DNA of 64,000 nt. Source: an uncultured Anaerolineae bacterium. Lineage in GTDB: Bacteria; Chloroflexota; Anaerolineae; Anaerolineales; Villigracilaceae. Shown one piece after another: positions 42,981-51,265 of the stretch. A program made the position numbers and the translations under genes. The first letter of the stretch is position 1. The number at the start of each line of letters is the position of its first letter. The notes beneath the pieces were generated by a model. It saw nothing but the letters and a program-made list of their open reading frames with translations. It ran no database searches and was not told where the DNA came from. The stretch lies in the NCBI GenBank assembly GCA_903822545.1, contig CAIJPN010000086.1:1-64000 (forward strand). The letters are read 5' to 3'.

Positions 42981-43466
42981 ATGAAACGCATCCTCACCAT
43001 CACCATTTTCACCCTGTTCCTGGCGCTGGCGTTCGCATCTGTGGCTTTTGCCCAGCAATCTGGCCCTACCGATGACGATGTTAATGCCATTGCCAAGCAG
43101 CTTTTCTGCCCGGTGTGCGAAAACACTCCCCTGGATGTCTGCCCAACCCAGGCCTGCGCCCAGTGGCGCGCCCTCATCAAAGAAAAACTGGCCGCCGGGT
43201 GGAGCGAGCAGCAGATTAAAGATTACTTCGTAACCCAATATGGCGCGCGCGTGCTCTCTGAACCGCCTCGCACCGGCCTGAACTGGCTGGTTTACATCGT
43301 CCCGCCGGTGGTTTTCATCATTGGCGCAGTAATCCTTTACCGCGGATTGGTATCCATGCGCAAGCCGGCCGCCATGACTGTTGCCGAATCGGCCCCGGCA
43401 ACGAAAAATGAATCGGCGGAAGATTACATGAAAAGGGTTGAAGAAGAACTCAAAAAGCGCAATTAG
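42981..43466 (+). CDS. ccmH: Cytochrome c maturation protein CcmH (CycL)
   Basis: 161 residues. Periplasmic, anchored by a C-terminal helix (LVYIVPPVVFIIGAVILYRGLV), after a signal peptide ending at VAFAQ. Reduces apocytochrome disulfides for haem ligation through its CxxC, here LFCPVCEN at Cys43/Cys46. The usual RCxxCQN is modified, and two more Cys follow (DVCPTQAC). KEKLAAGWSEQQIKDYFVTQYG is family-typical. The gene starts 11 nt after ccmF. Confidence 0.92.
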   Translation: MKRILTITIFTLFLALAFASVAFAQQSGPTDDDVNAIAKQLFCPVCENTPLDVCPTQACAQWRALIKEKLAAGWSEQQIKDYFVTQYGARVLSEPPRTGLNWLVYIVPPVVFIIGAVILYRGLVSMRKPAAMTVAESAPATKNESAEDYMKRVEEELKKRN

Positions 43467-43505
43467 CTTTTTCAACCACAAACCACCTGTTCCAGGAGAA
43501 TGTTC

Positions 43506-44087
43506 ATGACCCAAACCAACCCAACCCCTGCTTCCCCCAGGCGCGGCGTGCCCGCCTGGGTGCAGGTGATTGTCTGGGCAATCTTGTTCGGATTGCTCGC
43601 GCTGGTCGCTTTTGGCCTGCGCAACGCCCAGCAGGGAACCGTCCAGGTGGGTGACACCATCCCCGGCTTTTCCCTGACCCTTTTCGATGGCTACCAGTAC
43701 CAGGATAAAAGCACCGTCAGTCTGGCTGATTTCAAAGGCAAAGTGGTTGTCATCAACTTTTGGGCTTCGTGGTGCAAACCATGTGAAGAAGAAGCCGCCG
43801 AACTGGAAGCCGTCTGGCGCGCAAATCAGGCCAATGGCAATGTGATATTCCTCGGCGTTGATTACACCGACACCGAACCTGAAGCGCGCGGCTACCTGAC
43901 CAAGTTCGACATCAGCTACCCCAACGGCCCCGACCTGGGCACTCGCATCTCACAGATGTTTCGCATCAAAGGTGTGCCCGAAACCTACTTCATCGATGAA
44001 AATGGCGTCTTGAAATATATCCAGATTGGCCCCTTCGCGTCTTCAGCAGAAATCCAGCGCGTCATCGACCAACTTTTGAATGATTAG
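43506..44087 (+). CDS. ccmG: Periplasmic thioredoxin CcmG/DsbE (TlpA/ResA-like)
   Basis: 193 residues. An N-terminal membrane anchor (VIVWAILFGLLALVAFGL) is followed by a thioredoxin fold. The redox motif is WASWCKPCEEEAAELEAVW. The cis-Pro lies in KGVPETYFIDENG. It keeps apocytochrome Cys or CcmH reduced. The ATG at 43506 is chosen because AGGAGA stands 7 nt upstream, while the ATG at 43500 is too close to it. Position in the ccm operon supports the CcmG role over a general TlpA. Confidence 0.9.
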   Translation: MTQTNPTPASPRRGVPAWVQVIVWAILFGLLALVAFGLRNAQQGTVQVGDTIPGFSLTLFDGYQYQDKSTVSLADFKGKVVVINFWASWCKPCEEEAAELEAVWRANQANGNVIFLGVDYTDTEPEARGYLTKFDISYPNGPDLGTRISQMFRIKGVPETYFIDENGVLKYIQIGPFASSAEIQRVIDQLLND

Positions 44088-44095
44088 GAATTGAC

Positions 44096-44617
44096 ATGGA
44101 ATTAGGCGCAATCATCCTCACCCTTGCTGTAACCCTGCTGGCGGTTGGTTTTATCGCCCGTCCCTTTTTTGAAAAGCGCAAATTTGGCGTTATCTCTGCC
44201 GAAGAACACGAACTTTCGTCCCTGTTGGCCGAACGTGACCGCCTCATCACCGCTTTGCAGGAATTGGATTTTGACAACACTCTCGGCAAAATTCCCGCCG
44301 AAGATTATCCTACCCAACGCGCAGGCCTGATGCAAAAAGCCGCCATCGCCATCCGCCGTTTGGATGAACTCCAGCCGCGCGGGCTGGCTGGCGATGCCGA
44401 AAGCCGCATCGAAGCTGTCATTGCCGCCCGCCGCGCCGATGCCGCCGCTGTGAACGAACCCGTTTCTGCGGCGATTTCTGATGAAGAACTTGAATCCATC
44501 ATCTCGGCCCGTCGGTCAGAACGCAAAGAAAAGTCTGGTGGTTTTTGCCCCAAGTGCGGCAAACCTGTCCTTCGCTCCGACAAATTCTGCCCCAGTTGCG
44601 GAAAATCCATCAAATAA
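44096..44617 (+). CDS. CcmI-like protein with C-terminal double zinc ribbon
   Basis: 173 residues. An N-terminal helix (GAIILTLAVTLLAVGFIARPFF) leads to a coiled part whose ERDRLITALQELDFDNTLGKIPAEDYPTQRAGL resembles the membrane-proximal part of CcmI. The tetratricopeptide half of CcmI is missing. In its place are an Ala/Arg-rich helix and a zinc-ribbon pair CPKCGK...CPSCGK at the end. It may be a cytosolic or membrane scaffold of the haem-ligation complex. Position between ccmG and the dihaem lipoprotein supports a maturation role. Function not proven. Confidence 0.65.
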   Translation: MELGAIILTLAVTLLAVGFIARPFFEKRKFGVISAEEHELSSLLAERDRLITALQELDFDNTLGKIPAEDYPTQRAGLMQKAAIAIRRLDELQPRGLAGDAESRIEAVIAARRADAAAVNEPVSAAISDEELESIISARRSERKEKSGGFCPKCGKPVLRSDKFCPSCGKSIK

Positions 44618-44636
44618 CACCGAAAGAACCCACCTG

Positions 44637-46586
44637 ATGAAATATCGCCTCCTGCTTGCCCTTGCCATCCTGGCTATTGCCTTGAGCGGCTGCATTTCAC
44701 TGGCCGAAGATATCACCCCGCCTCCCGGCTACCAATCGCCCACCCCTGCGCCCACATTGGGTAACCTGTTCCCACCTGCGGCCCCAGATCTTGCTGCGGG
44801 CGCCTCCATTTACGCCCAAAAATGTGCCGCCTGTCATGGCGAAAAAGGCCTGGGCGATGGCCCGCAGGCCAAACAATTGACCGTTAATGTGCCGGCCCTG
44901 GGCGTCCCAGAGATTGCCCGCCGCGCTGCGCCATCAGATTGGTACACCACCATCACCCGTGGCCGCATCCAAAACTTTATGCCACCATTTTCCAGCCTCA
45001 CCGACCAACAGCGCTGGGATGTGTTGGCTTACGCCTTCAGCCTGAGTACCACCCCAGAGCTTCTGGCGCAAGGCCAGGCACTCTACGCCACCAACTGCAC
45101 CGAATGTCATGGCGTAGATGGCAAAAAAGCTCCCGGGGCTGACCTGACCAGCCAGGAAGCCCTATCGCGCTTGACCCAAAACGACCTGTTCGGTTTCGTT
45201 AAAAAAGGCCTGAAGCAGGGTGCAGATGTAACCATGCCCCCCTCCAACCTGGCAGATAATGAAATCTACGCTGTCGTAGCCTACATCCGCACCTTTACGC
45301 TCATCCAGCCTGAGTCGGCTGCCACACCCGAACCGCCCGCCACGCCGACCCCGCCCACCCCGAACGCAGCTTCCGCTGATAGTGCAACCCCTGGCACCCC
45401 CGTGGCCACTGCTGCCCAGCCAGCCAACTTGGGCAGCATCAGCGGGAAAGTCAGCAGCCCTGGCGGGAAACTTCCCTCTGACCTGGTGCTGACCCTGCAC
45501 GGATTCTCCCACGACCAAACCGACAGCGCCTCTACCGGCCCCCAGGAAGTCATCACCCTCACGCTTACCCCATCCAGCGATGGCAGCTACAAAGCTGAGA
45601 ATGTTGAACTGGGCGAAAATCGTTTCTTCCTGGTTGAAACCCAGTACCAGGGTGTTTCTTATCAGACCGAAGTAGGGATCAGTGAAGCCGGGAAGACCGA
45701 AATGGTGCTGCCAGACCTGGTCATCTACGAAACCACCGAAGACACATCCAACCTGACCCTGAACCAACTGCACCTGTTTGTAAATGCGCCTGCCAACAAT
45801 ATCATCAACATGTATGCCCTGTATGTCTTCACCAACGCCAGCGACAAAGCCGTTGGCGTATCTATGGACGCGCAGGAACGCATTCCGTTTGTCAAAATCC
45901 CTGAAGTTGCCGTTGCCGACAGCCTGGCCTATGAAGATGCGCAAATGGGTGCATCATTCATGCAATATAACGAAACCGGCTTTGCCATGATCCCCACTGA
46001 TAAACAGTATGGCATTGCGGCCTCCTTCAACCTGCCCTATGACAAACAGGTTGAAATTTCCCAGCCGATAGCAGTCACTGCCAAAACCGTCTCCATCCTC
46101 GTCCCTGAAGGCATGACCATTACTGGCGACGGCCTGACAGATGGCGGCGTTCAATCGATGCAGGGCGGACAGAACTTCCAGATCTATTCAACCAGTGGCG
46201 AAGTGAAAAGCGGCAGTGCCCTCAACTTCACCATCTCAGGTGAACCCAAGGCCAGCTCAGGCACAACTGGCACAACCCAGGCCCCCGCAACCACCGACAG
46301 CAACCAGACAACACTGGTCATCGCTGTGGCGGCCTTTGGCGTAGTTTTAATTGTTGCCGGGCTGTACCTGTTCTGGCGCGATCGCAATCGCTCCGCCAGA
46401 GATGATGATTTTGAAGATGATGACTTCGAAGATGAAGAAAATGACGACTTAGACTTAAATGTCGAAGAAATCATGGATGCCATCATTGCCCTCGATGAAC
46501 AGTACAAAGCGCAAAACATCACAGAAGAAGCCTACCAGCAACGCCGCGCCGAGTTAAAAGCACGCCTAAAAGGCAAAGTGAAATAA
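44637..46586 (+). CDS. Dihaem cytochrome c lipoprotein with C-terminal membrane anchor
   Basis: 649 residues. A signal with lipobox (IALSGC, Cys ~20). Two class-I cytochrome c domains (~55-225): KCAACHGEKGLGDGP and NCTECHGVDGKKAPGA, each followed by a distal Met region (MPPFSSLTD, MPPSNLADNE). A Pro/Thr/Ala linker leads to a large beta-rich domain (~285-560) that I do not recognise. A membrane helix (LVIAVAAFGVVLIVAGLYLFW), an acidic strip and a C-terminal EEAYQQRRAELKARLK motif like that of the CcmI-like gene follow. It is inserted in the ccm operon. An electron-transfer role on the outer face is inferred. Confidence 0.85.
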   Translation: MKYRLLLALAILAIALSGCISLAEDITPPPGYQSPTPAPTLGNLFPPAAPDLAAGASIYAQKCAACHGEKGLGDGPQAKQLTVNVPALGVPEIARRAAPSDWYTTITRGRIQNFMPPFSSLTDQQRWDVLAYAFSLSTTPELLAQGQALYATNCTECHGVDGKKAPGADLTSQEALSRLTQNDLFGFVKKGLKQGADVTMPPSNLADNEIYAVVAYIRTFTLIQPESAATPEPPATPTPPTPNAASADSATPGTPVATAAQPANLGSISGKVSSPGGKLPSDLVLTLHGFSHDQTDSASTGPQEVITLTLTPSSDGSYKAENVELGENRFFLVETQYQGVSYQTEVGISEAGKTEMVLPDLVIYETTEDTSNLTLNQLHLFVNAPANNIINMYALYVFTNASDKAVGVSMDAQERIPFVKIPEVAVADSLAYEDAQMGASFMQYNETGFAMIPTDKQYGIAASFNLPYDKQVEISQPIAVTAKTVSILVPEGMTITGDGLTDGGVQSMQGGQNFQIYSTSGEVKSGSALNFTISGEPKASSGTTGTTQAPATTDSNQTTLVIAVAAFGVVLIVAGLYLFWRDRNRSARDDDFEDDDFEDEENDDLDLNVEEIMDAIIALDEQYKAQNITEEAYQQRRAELKARLKGKVK

Positions 46587-46634
46587 AAATGACCATGCGA
46601 AGGCCAGCCGCCTTCGCATGGTTTCTGGAATCTC

Positions 46635-47333
46635 ATGATAGAAGTCAAAAAACTCGTCAAACGCTTTGGGATGAAAATAGTTCTGCGCGGGCTCGACTTT
46701 CATGTCGAACCGGGCGAATTTGTGGCCCTGCTCGGCCCCAATGGAGCCGGGAAAACCACCTTCCTGCGCATCCTGGCCTCGTTATCGCGCCCCAACCTGG
46801 GAGAAGTAAGGATTTCCGGTTACCGGCTGCCCAACCAGTCTGCCGAAGTTCGCCAGCGACTGGGCGTCGTCTCGCACATGCCGCTGCTTTATCCCGACTT
46901 GAGCGCTGAAGAAAACCTCCAATTCTACGGCCGCATGTACAACGTCTCGCAGCTTGACGCGCGTGTGACCGAAGTCCTCAACCTGGTAGGCCTGACCCAG
47001 CGCCGCCGTGACCTGGTACGCACTTTTTCGCGCGGAATGCAGCAGCGGCTCGCCATCGGTCGCGCCGTGCTCCACGACCCCGATGTGATGCTCTTCGACG
47101 AACCCTACACCGGCCTGGATCAGGACGCCTCCGAAATGCTTGATGACGTGCTCAAAAACGTGGCAGCGCGCGGCCGCACCGTCGTTATGACTTCTCACGA
47201 CCTGGCGCGCGCCGAAGAACTTGCCACCCGCTTTGATGTGCTATCGCGTGGCACTATCACCGCATCCACCTCGCGGGCCGGGCTGGGCAGCGGCAACCTG
47301 CTCAACTTCTACAAACAAGCGCTGGCAGGCTGA
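46635..47333 (+). CDS. ccmA: Haem exporter ATPase CcmA
   Basis: 232 residues. Cytosolic ABC ATPase that, with CcmB, releases holo-CcmE from CcmC. Walker A GPNGAGKTT, signature FSRGMQQRLAIGRA and Walker B VMLFDEPYTGLD, with switch His in MTSHDLARAEE, are all present. The next gene, ccmB, starts 1 nt after its stop. Confidence 0.96.
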   Translation: MIEVKKLVKRFGMKIVLRGLDFHVEPGEFVALLGPNGAGKTTFLRILASLSRPNLGEVRISGYRLPNQSAEVRQRLGVVSHMPLLYPDLSAEENLQFYGRMYNVSQLDARVTEVLNLVGLTQRRRDLVRTFSRGMQQRLAIGRAVLHDPDVMLFDEPYTGLDQDASEMLDDVLKNVAARGRTVVMTSHDLARAEELATRFDVLSRGTITASTSRAGLGSGNLLNFYKQALAG

Positions 47334-47334
47334 T

Positions 47335-48036
47335 ATGGAAAAAGGAACCGACATCCGCCCCAGCGGAAACTACTTCCGAGCAGTTTCTGCCGTCGCCTGG
47401 AAAGACCTGGCTGCCGAGCTTCGCTCACGCGAACTACTATCTTCCATGCTGGTATTTTCCCTGCTCGTCATCCTGATCTTCTACTTTGCCCTCGAACTGG
47501 ATGTGAAAGCCCGCGAAAAAATTACCGCCGGAGCCTTATGGGTCACCTTCGCCTTTGCCGGCACACTTGGGCTGAACCGCTCCATGGCAGTCGAAAAAGA
47601 CCGCGGCTGCCTCGACGGCCTCCTGCTGGCCCCGGTTGACCGCTCAGCCATCTACTTTGGCAAAGCAATTAGCAACCTGGCCTTCATGCTCATCGTGGAA
47701 GTAATCGTTCTGCCAGTTTACAGCGTACTCTACAACGTCAACTTATTCAACTTCGGGCTGATTGGTGTGATCCTGCTCGGCTCACTTGGCTACATCTCGG
47801 TCGGAACACTACTATCCACCATGTCTGTGCAAACCCGCACCCGCGATGTGCTCCTGCCCATTCTGCTCTTCCCGGTCATCGTCCCCGTATTGGTCGCCGC
47901 TGTCAAAGCTAGCAGCGGCTTCCTGCAAAACCTGGAAATGAGCGAAATCATGGCATGGGTCAACCTACTGATCGTATACGACATCATCTTCACTGCCATT
48001 GCCTTCATGGTTTTCGATTACGTTGTGGAAGAATAA
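47335..48036 (+). CDS. ccmB: Haem exporter membrane protein CcmB
   Basis: 233 residues with six helices, the membrane partner of CcmA. The sequence begins with a cytosolic stretch containing VAWKDLAAELRSRELLSSMLVFSLLV, as in the family. FAGTLGLNRSMAVEKDRGCLDGLLLAPVD is a CcmB landmark. The ATG at 47335 is right after the ccmA TGA; a longer frame reaching 47221 overlaps ccmA and is not homologous. Confidence 0.95.
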   Translation: MEKGTDIRPSGNYFRAVSAVAWKDLAAELRSRELLSSMLVFSLLVILIFYFALELDVKAREKITAGALWVTFAFAGTLGLNRSMAVEKDRGCLDGLLLAPVDRSAIYFGKAISNLAFMLIVEVIVLPVYSVLYNVNLFNFGLIGVILLGSLGYISVGTLLSTMSVQTRTRDVLLPILLFPVIVPVLVAAVKASSGFLQNLEMSEIMAWVNLLIVYDIIFTAIAFMVFDYVVEE

Positions 48037-48073
48037 ACCCGCGACGGAAACCTAACTTTTTCAAAGGAGTTCT

Positions 48074-48763
48074 ATGTCCTCGCAACCTCGCGCCTTACAA
48101 GTTCTCAATATCCTTTCCGTGGTGCTCCTGCTTGCTGCATACGCTCTGGTGTTCGGTTTTGCGCCCATCGAAAAAGTGATGGGCATCGTGCAAAAAGTGT
48201 TCTACTTTCACGTTGCCACCGCCTGGGTTGGTATGCTCGGATTCATCGCCGCCGCCATCACCGGCGTCATCTACCTGCGCACCCAAAACCTAAAATGGGA
48301 CATCATCACTGTCTCAGCAGTGGAAATCAGCCTGGTATTCTTCTTCATCACCATTGTGCTAGGCTCCACCTGGGCGCGCCCATCCTGGGGCACATGGTGG
48401 ACATGGGAACCACGCCTGACCACTGCCGCCATCCTCGAAATGATTTACCTCGCCTATATGCTCCTGCGCCAGGGAATTGACGACCCGGAGCGGCGCGCCC
48501 GTTTCGGGGCAGTTTACACCCTGATCGGTGGCATCAGCGTCCCGGTCACCTTCGTATCCATCCGGCTCTTCCGCACCATCCACCCGGTAGTCATCGGCAG
48601 CGGTGGAGGCGAGACAATGGGTCTAACCCGTCCCATGCTTGGAATCATGTTCTTCAGCATTGCCGTTTTCTCAGTCATTTTTATCACCCTCTTCTGGCAT
48701 CGCATCCGTCTCGGGCAGCTTGCCGACCACGTTGAGCAACTCAAACTAAAAATCACCCATTAA
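48074..48763 (+). CDS. ccmC: Haem exporter / CcmE-loading protein CcmC
   Basis: 229 residues with six helices. CcmC loads haem onto CcmE through its WWD domain, seen as STWARPSWGTWWTWEPRLTT, flanked by the two external His in KVFYFHVATAW and RTIHPVV. Starts after AAGGAG. Completes the CcmABC set with ccmD directly downstream. Confidence 0.96.
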   Translation: MSSQPRALQVLNILSVVLLLAAYALVFGFAPIEKVMGIVQKVFYFHVATAWVGMLGFIAAAITGVIYLRTQNLKWDIITVSAVEISLVFFFITIVLGSTWARPSWGTWWTWEPRLTTAAILEMIYLAYMLLRQGIDDPERRARFGAVYTLIGGISVPVTFVSIRLFRTIHPVVIGSGGGETMGLTRPMLGIMFFSIAVFSVIFITLFWHRIRLGQLADHVEQLKLKITH

Positions 48764-48778
48764 ACAGGGAGACTCCCC

Positions 48779-48928
48779 ATGGAAACAACCGTTCCAGACA
48801 CATTTAGCTACTTTATTGGTGGCTACATCTTCTTCACCGTCATGATGACAATATATGTTACCAGCTTGTTTATACGCTGGCGCTCGCTTAAACAAGAACA
48901 GGCAATTCTTGATGGAATTGAAAACTAA
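48779..48928 (+). CDS. ccmD: CcmD-like small membrane protein
   Basis: 49 codons, too short for most automatic calls. One helix (YFIGGYIFFTVMMTIYVTSLF) is followed by the basic-aromatic IRWRSLKQEQ, the usual CcmD pattern of a helix and a cytosolic basic tail. It starts 16 nt after ccmC with GGGAG upstream. CcmD is needed for release of holo-CcmE from the CcmABC complex. Position and shape carry this call; the sequence of CcmD is poorly conserved. Confidence 0.75.
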   Translation: METTVPDTFSYFIGGYIFFTVMMTIYVTSLFIRWRSLKQEQAILDGIEN

Positions 48929-48933
48929 CCTAT

Positions 48934-48963
48934 TTGACGCAAGATAATTATCTATTGTATAAT
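48934..48963 (+). promoter_or_regulatory. Putative promoter of the 49-64 kb signalling operon
   Basis: TTGACG (48934-48939), an 18-nt spacer, then a consensus TATAAT (48958-48963). It lies in the 123-bp gap after ccmD and before the DUF4388 gene, giving a leader of about 80 nt. Confidence 0.65.
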
Positions 48964-49051
48964 CATCGTAATTATATTGTCCCCTTCGGATAACCAATTC
49001 GAACTCGTTTTATTTCGAGGGGTACCACTCCACTCTTTTGAGGCCAAAACT

Positions 49052-49876
49052 ATGGCTCTTCGGGGTAACCTTCGCGATTTTACAGTAACACAGTTATTAA
49101 ATCTAATTAATCTGGCCCACAAAACCGGTACATTGGTGATTGAAGGGCCCAGTGAGGTCGCGCGTGTTGCTTTTCGCGATGGCAAACTTGCCTATGCCCA
49201 GGTAGGGCAGGAAGACAACCGCCTGGCAACCGTGTTGCATCGCTCCAACCGGCTAACGGCTGGGCAATATAATGCTATCATCCAGCGCGCTGCCCACGTA
49301 ACCGATAAAGAATTAGGCTTGTTGCTGATTAATGCTGGGTATCTATCCCAGGGTGATATTTTGACGGCGCTCCAGGCTTACTTCACTGACGTTGTTCGAC
49401 GTTTATTTACCTGGGTCGAGGGGTTTTTCAGGTTTGAAAATGAAATGATGCCCCCGGAAGACAGGATTAACGTCCGCCTGGACCTGGAAAATCTCATCAT
49501 CGAAGGCGCCCGCCAGCTACGAGAATGGGAACAACTTCAGGATGAAATCCCCAGCCTGGATATGGCGTTGAAATTCACCGAGCGCCCTGACACAAACATC
49601 CAAAAAATGAATTTGAGCGTGGAAGAATGGCGGGTGGTATCTTTCATCAACCCCAAAAACACCATTCGCCAGATTGGCGCCGCCGCCAAAATGGGCGACC
49701 TGGAAATCCGCCGCATCGTATATGGCCTGTTACAAGCTGGCTTAGTGGAAGTTGTGCGCCCTGAAGGCGCGCCGCCCACCGCACAAGAAAGAACCCGCGC
49801 AGCTGCGCCTGTTCAAGACAAAGAAGAACAGAAGTCGCTGGTTAACCGTTTGATCACGCGTATCCGCTCGATCTAA
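49052..49876 (+). CDS. DUF4388-domain protein
   Basis: 274 residues. The N-terminal DUF4388/PATAN-like domain starts MALRGNLRDFTVTQLLNLINLAHKTGTL and contains RVAFRDGKLAYAQVG, typical of this family of signalling partners in gliding bacteria, cyanobacteria and Chloroflexota. A second part (~185-235) with NLSVEEWRVVSFINPKNTIRQIGAA looks like a winged-helix-type repeat. A charged tail ends the protein. The ATG at 49052, preceded by GAGG, is preferred over a TTG at 48977 because DUF4388 begins with MAL-G-L. DUF4388 often accompanies Ras-like GTPases such as the next gene. Confidence 0.85.
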   Translation: MALRGNLRDFTVTQLLNLINLAHKTGTLVIEGPSEVARVAFRDGKLAYAQVGQEDNRLATVLHRSNRLTAGQYNAIIQRAAHVTDKELGLLLINAGYLSQGDILTALQAYFTDVVRRLFTWVEGFFRFENEMMPPEDRINVRLDLENLIIEGARQLREWEQLQDEIPSLDMALKFTERPDTNIQKMNLSVEEWRVVSFINPKNTIRQIGAAAKMGDLEIRRIVYGLLQAGLVEVVRPEGAPPTAQERTRAAAPVQDKEEQKSLVNRLITRIRSI

Positions 49877-49906
49877 TCCTTATTATCTAAGCTAAGGTGA
49901 GAAATT

Positions 49907-50449
49907 ATGCAAACAGTCAAAATGGTAGTGACTGGCCCCTTCAGTTCTGGCAAAACGGAGTTTATCCGTTCCGTCAGTGAAATCGATGTTGTAGCGACTG
50001 AGCGCAAGATTTCATCGGACGCCGAAAAAACAGTTAAACAGGCGACCACAGTGGCGATGGATTTTGGCCGTATTACTGTGGATGAAGACCTGGTTCTCTA
50101 TCTTTTTGGCACTCCCGGTCAGAAGCGCTTCGATTTCATGTGGGAAATCCTTTCAGAGGGTATGCTGGGTTTCATCGTCATGGTGGATAGCACCCGCCCT
50201 GAAACTTTTCGCGAAGCCCGCTCCATCCTTGAAACCTTCCGCGCCTATGCGCCTACCCCTTACGTCGTTTCAGCCAACAAACAGGATGCACCCGATGCCT
50301 GGGATGTGGAAGACATGCGTCATGCCCTGCGCCTGGATGCAAAAGTAAAACTACTGCCTTGTGTCGCGACAGACAAAACCACAGTGAAGAATGTACTGTT
50401 GGAATTGCTGTACAGCATTTTGGCCGAGATGGATGGCGGAGCAAAATAG
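49907..50449 (+). CDS. Ras-superfamily small GTPase (MglA/Rup-type)
   Basis: 180 residues. Cytosolic GTP-binding switch. G1/P-loop GPFSSGKTEF at residues 10-19, G2 Thr in KQATTVAMDFG, G3 LFGTPGQKRF (DxxG replaced by TPGQ, as in MglA-like proteins), G4 SANKQDAPDAW, G5 PCVATDK. Such GTPases set cell polarity or relay signals together with Roadblock- or DUF4388-type partners. No Roadblock/LC7 gene is adjacent. It sits directly after the DUF4388 gene in the same operon. Confidence 0.9.
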   Translation: MQTVKMVVTGPFSSGKTEFIRSVSEIDVVATERKISSDAEKTVKQATTVAMDFGRITVDEDLVLYLFGTPGQKRFDFMWEILSEGMLGFIVMVDSTRPETFREARSILETFRAYAPTPYVVSANKQDAPDAWDVEDMRHALRLDAKVKLLPCVATDKTTVKNVLLELLYSILAEMDGGAK

Positions 50450-50464
50450 CTTCGTGAAAAAGCC

Positions 50465-51265
50465 GTGTCCTCAATTACTACCGATCAAGGTATCGTTCAC
50501 TACGAAGTTTATGGGCGCGGTCGTCCGGTTATTTTGCTGCATGGGTGGCTAGGTTCTTGGGGATTGTGGCAAGAAACCATGGCCTATTTAGGCCGTTATT
50601 ATCGCACCTATGCGCTGGATTTTTGGGGGTTCGGCGAATCTGGCAAGAAGCGTGAAACTTACGCTGTGCAAGATTTTGTCAGCCTGGTAAACCAATTTAT
50701 GGATATTTTGGGGATCGTCAACGCCCCGCTGGTTGGCCACAGCATGGGTGGGACGGTTAGCCTTTCTGTAGCGATCCAGTACCCTCACCGGGTTAGCAAA
50801 GTCGTTGTGGTTGGCTCCCCCATTGTCGGGACATCGCTGGCGCTTCCGCTCAAACTGGCAGGATACCACTTTATCGCTTCCATTCTTTTCAATATGATGT
50901 GGGCTTTTCGCGGGGGGTTACGGATAGCATCTCCGTTTATTTGCGCTGATCCGCGTTTCCCGAAAATGATGGATAACGACCTTACCAAGACGACAGTTGA
51001 ATCTTTCCTGTTGAGTATTTCATCACTGCACCGCACCGACTTGCGCCCGATGCTCTCGCAGCTTAAAATCCCTGTAATGGGCATGTATGGAGATCGTGAT
51101 AATATCGTTCATCCGCGCCAATGGCAGCCGCTTGCGCAAGGCGTACCTCACGCACGAATTGTTCGTTGGCCGCGTGCCCAGCATTTTGTGATGATAGATG
51201 AACCGCAAGATTTTATGGAGAAGCTGAAAAATTTCCTGGATCAACAAGAGAATCCTACCGGATGA
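50465..51265 (+). CDS. Alpha/beta hydrolase, intact catalytic triad
   Basis: 266 residues, start GTG at 50465. Alpha/beta hydrolase fold with oxyanion HGWLGSW, nucleophile elbow GHSMGG (Ser93), acid in MYGDRDNIV and His in RAQHFVMID. The N-terminus SITTDQGIVHYEVYGRGRP aligns residue for residue with the pseudo-hydrolase at 63038. This type includes haloalkane/epoxide-hydrolase and RsbQ-like members. It likely cleaves or senses a small hydrophobic compound. It ends with an ATGA overlap to the V4R gene. Confidence 0.9.
   Translation: MSSITTDQGIVHYEVYGRGRPVILLHGWLGSWGLWQETMAYLGRYYRTYALDFWGFGESGKKRETYAVQDFVSLVNQFMDILGIVNAPLVGHSMGGTVSLSVAIQYPHRVSKVVVVGSPIVGTSLALPLKLAGYHFIASILFNMMWAFRGGLRIASPFICADPRFPKMMDNDLTKTTVESFLLSISSLHRTDLRPMLSQLKIPVMGMYGDRDNIVHPRQWQPLAQGVPHARIVRWPRAQHFVMIDEPQDFMEKLKNFLDQQENPTG

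Noticed and set aside
48977-49051. A 25-codon N-terminal extension of the DUF4388 gene from TTG
   Set aside because: The domain begins at MALRGNL and a GAGG site precedes that ATG; the extension is not family-like.
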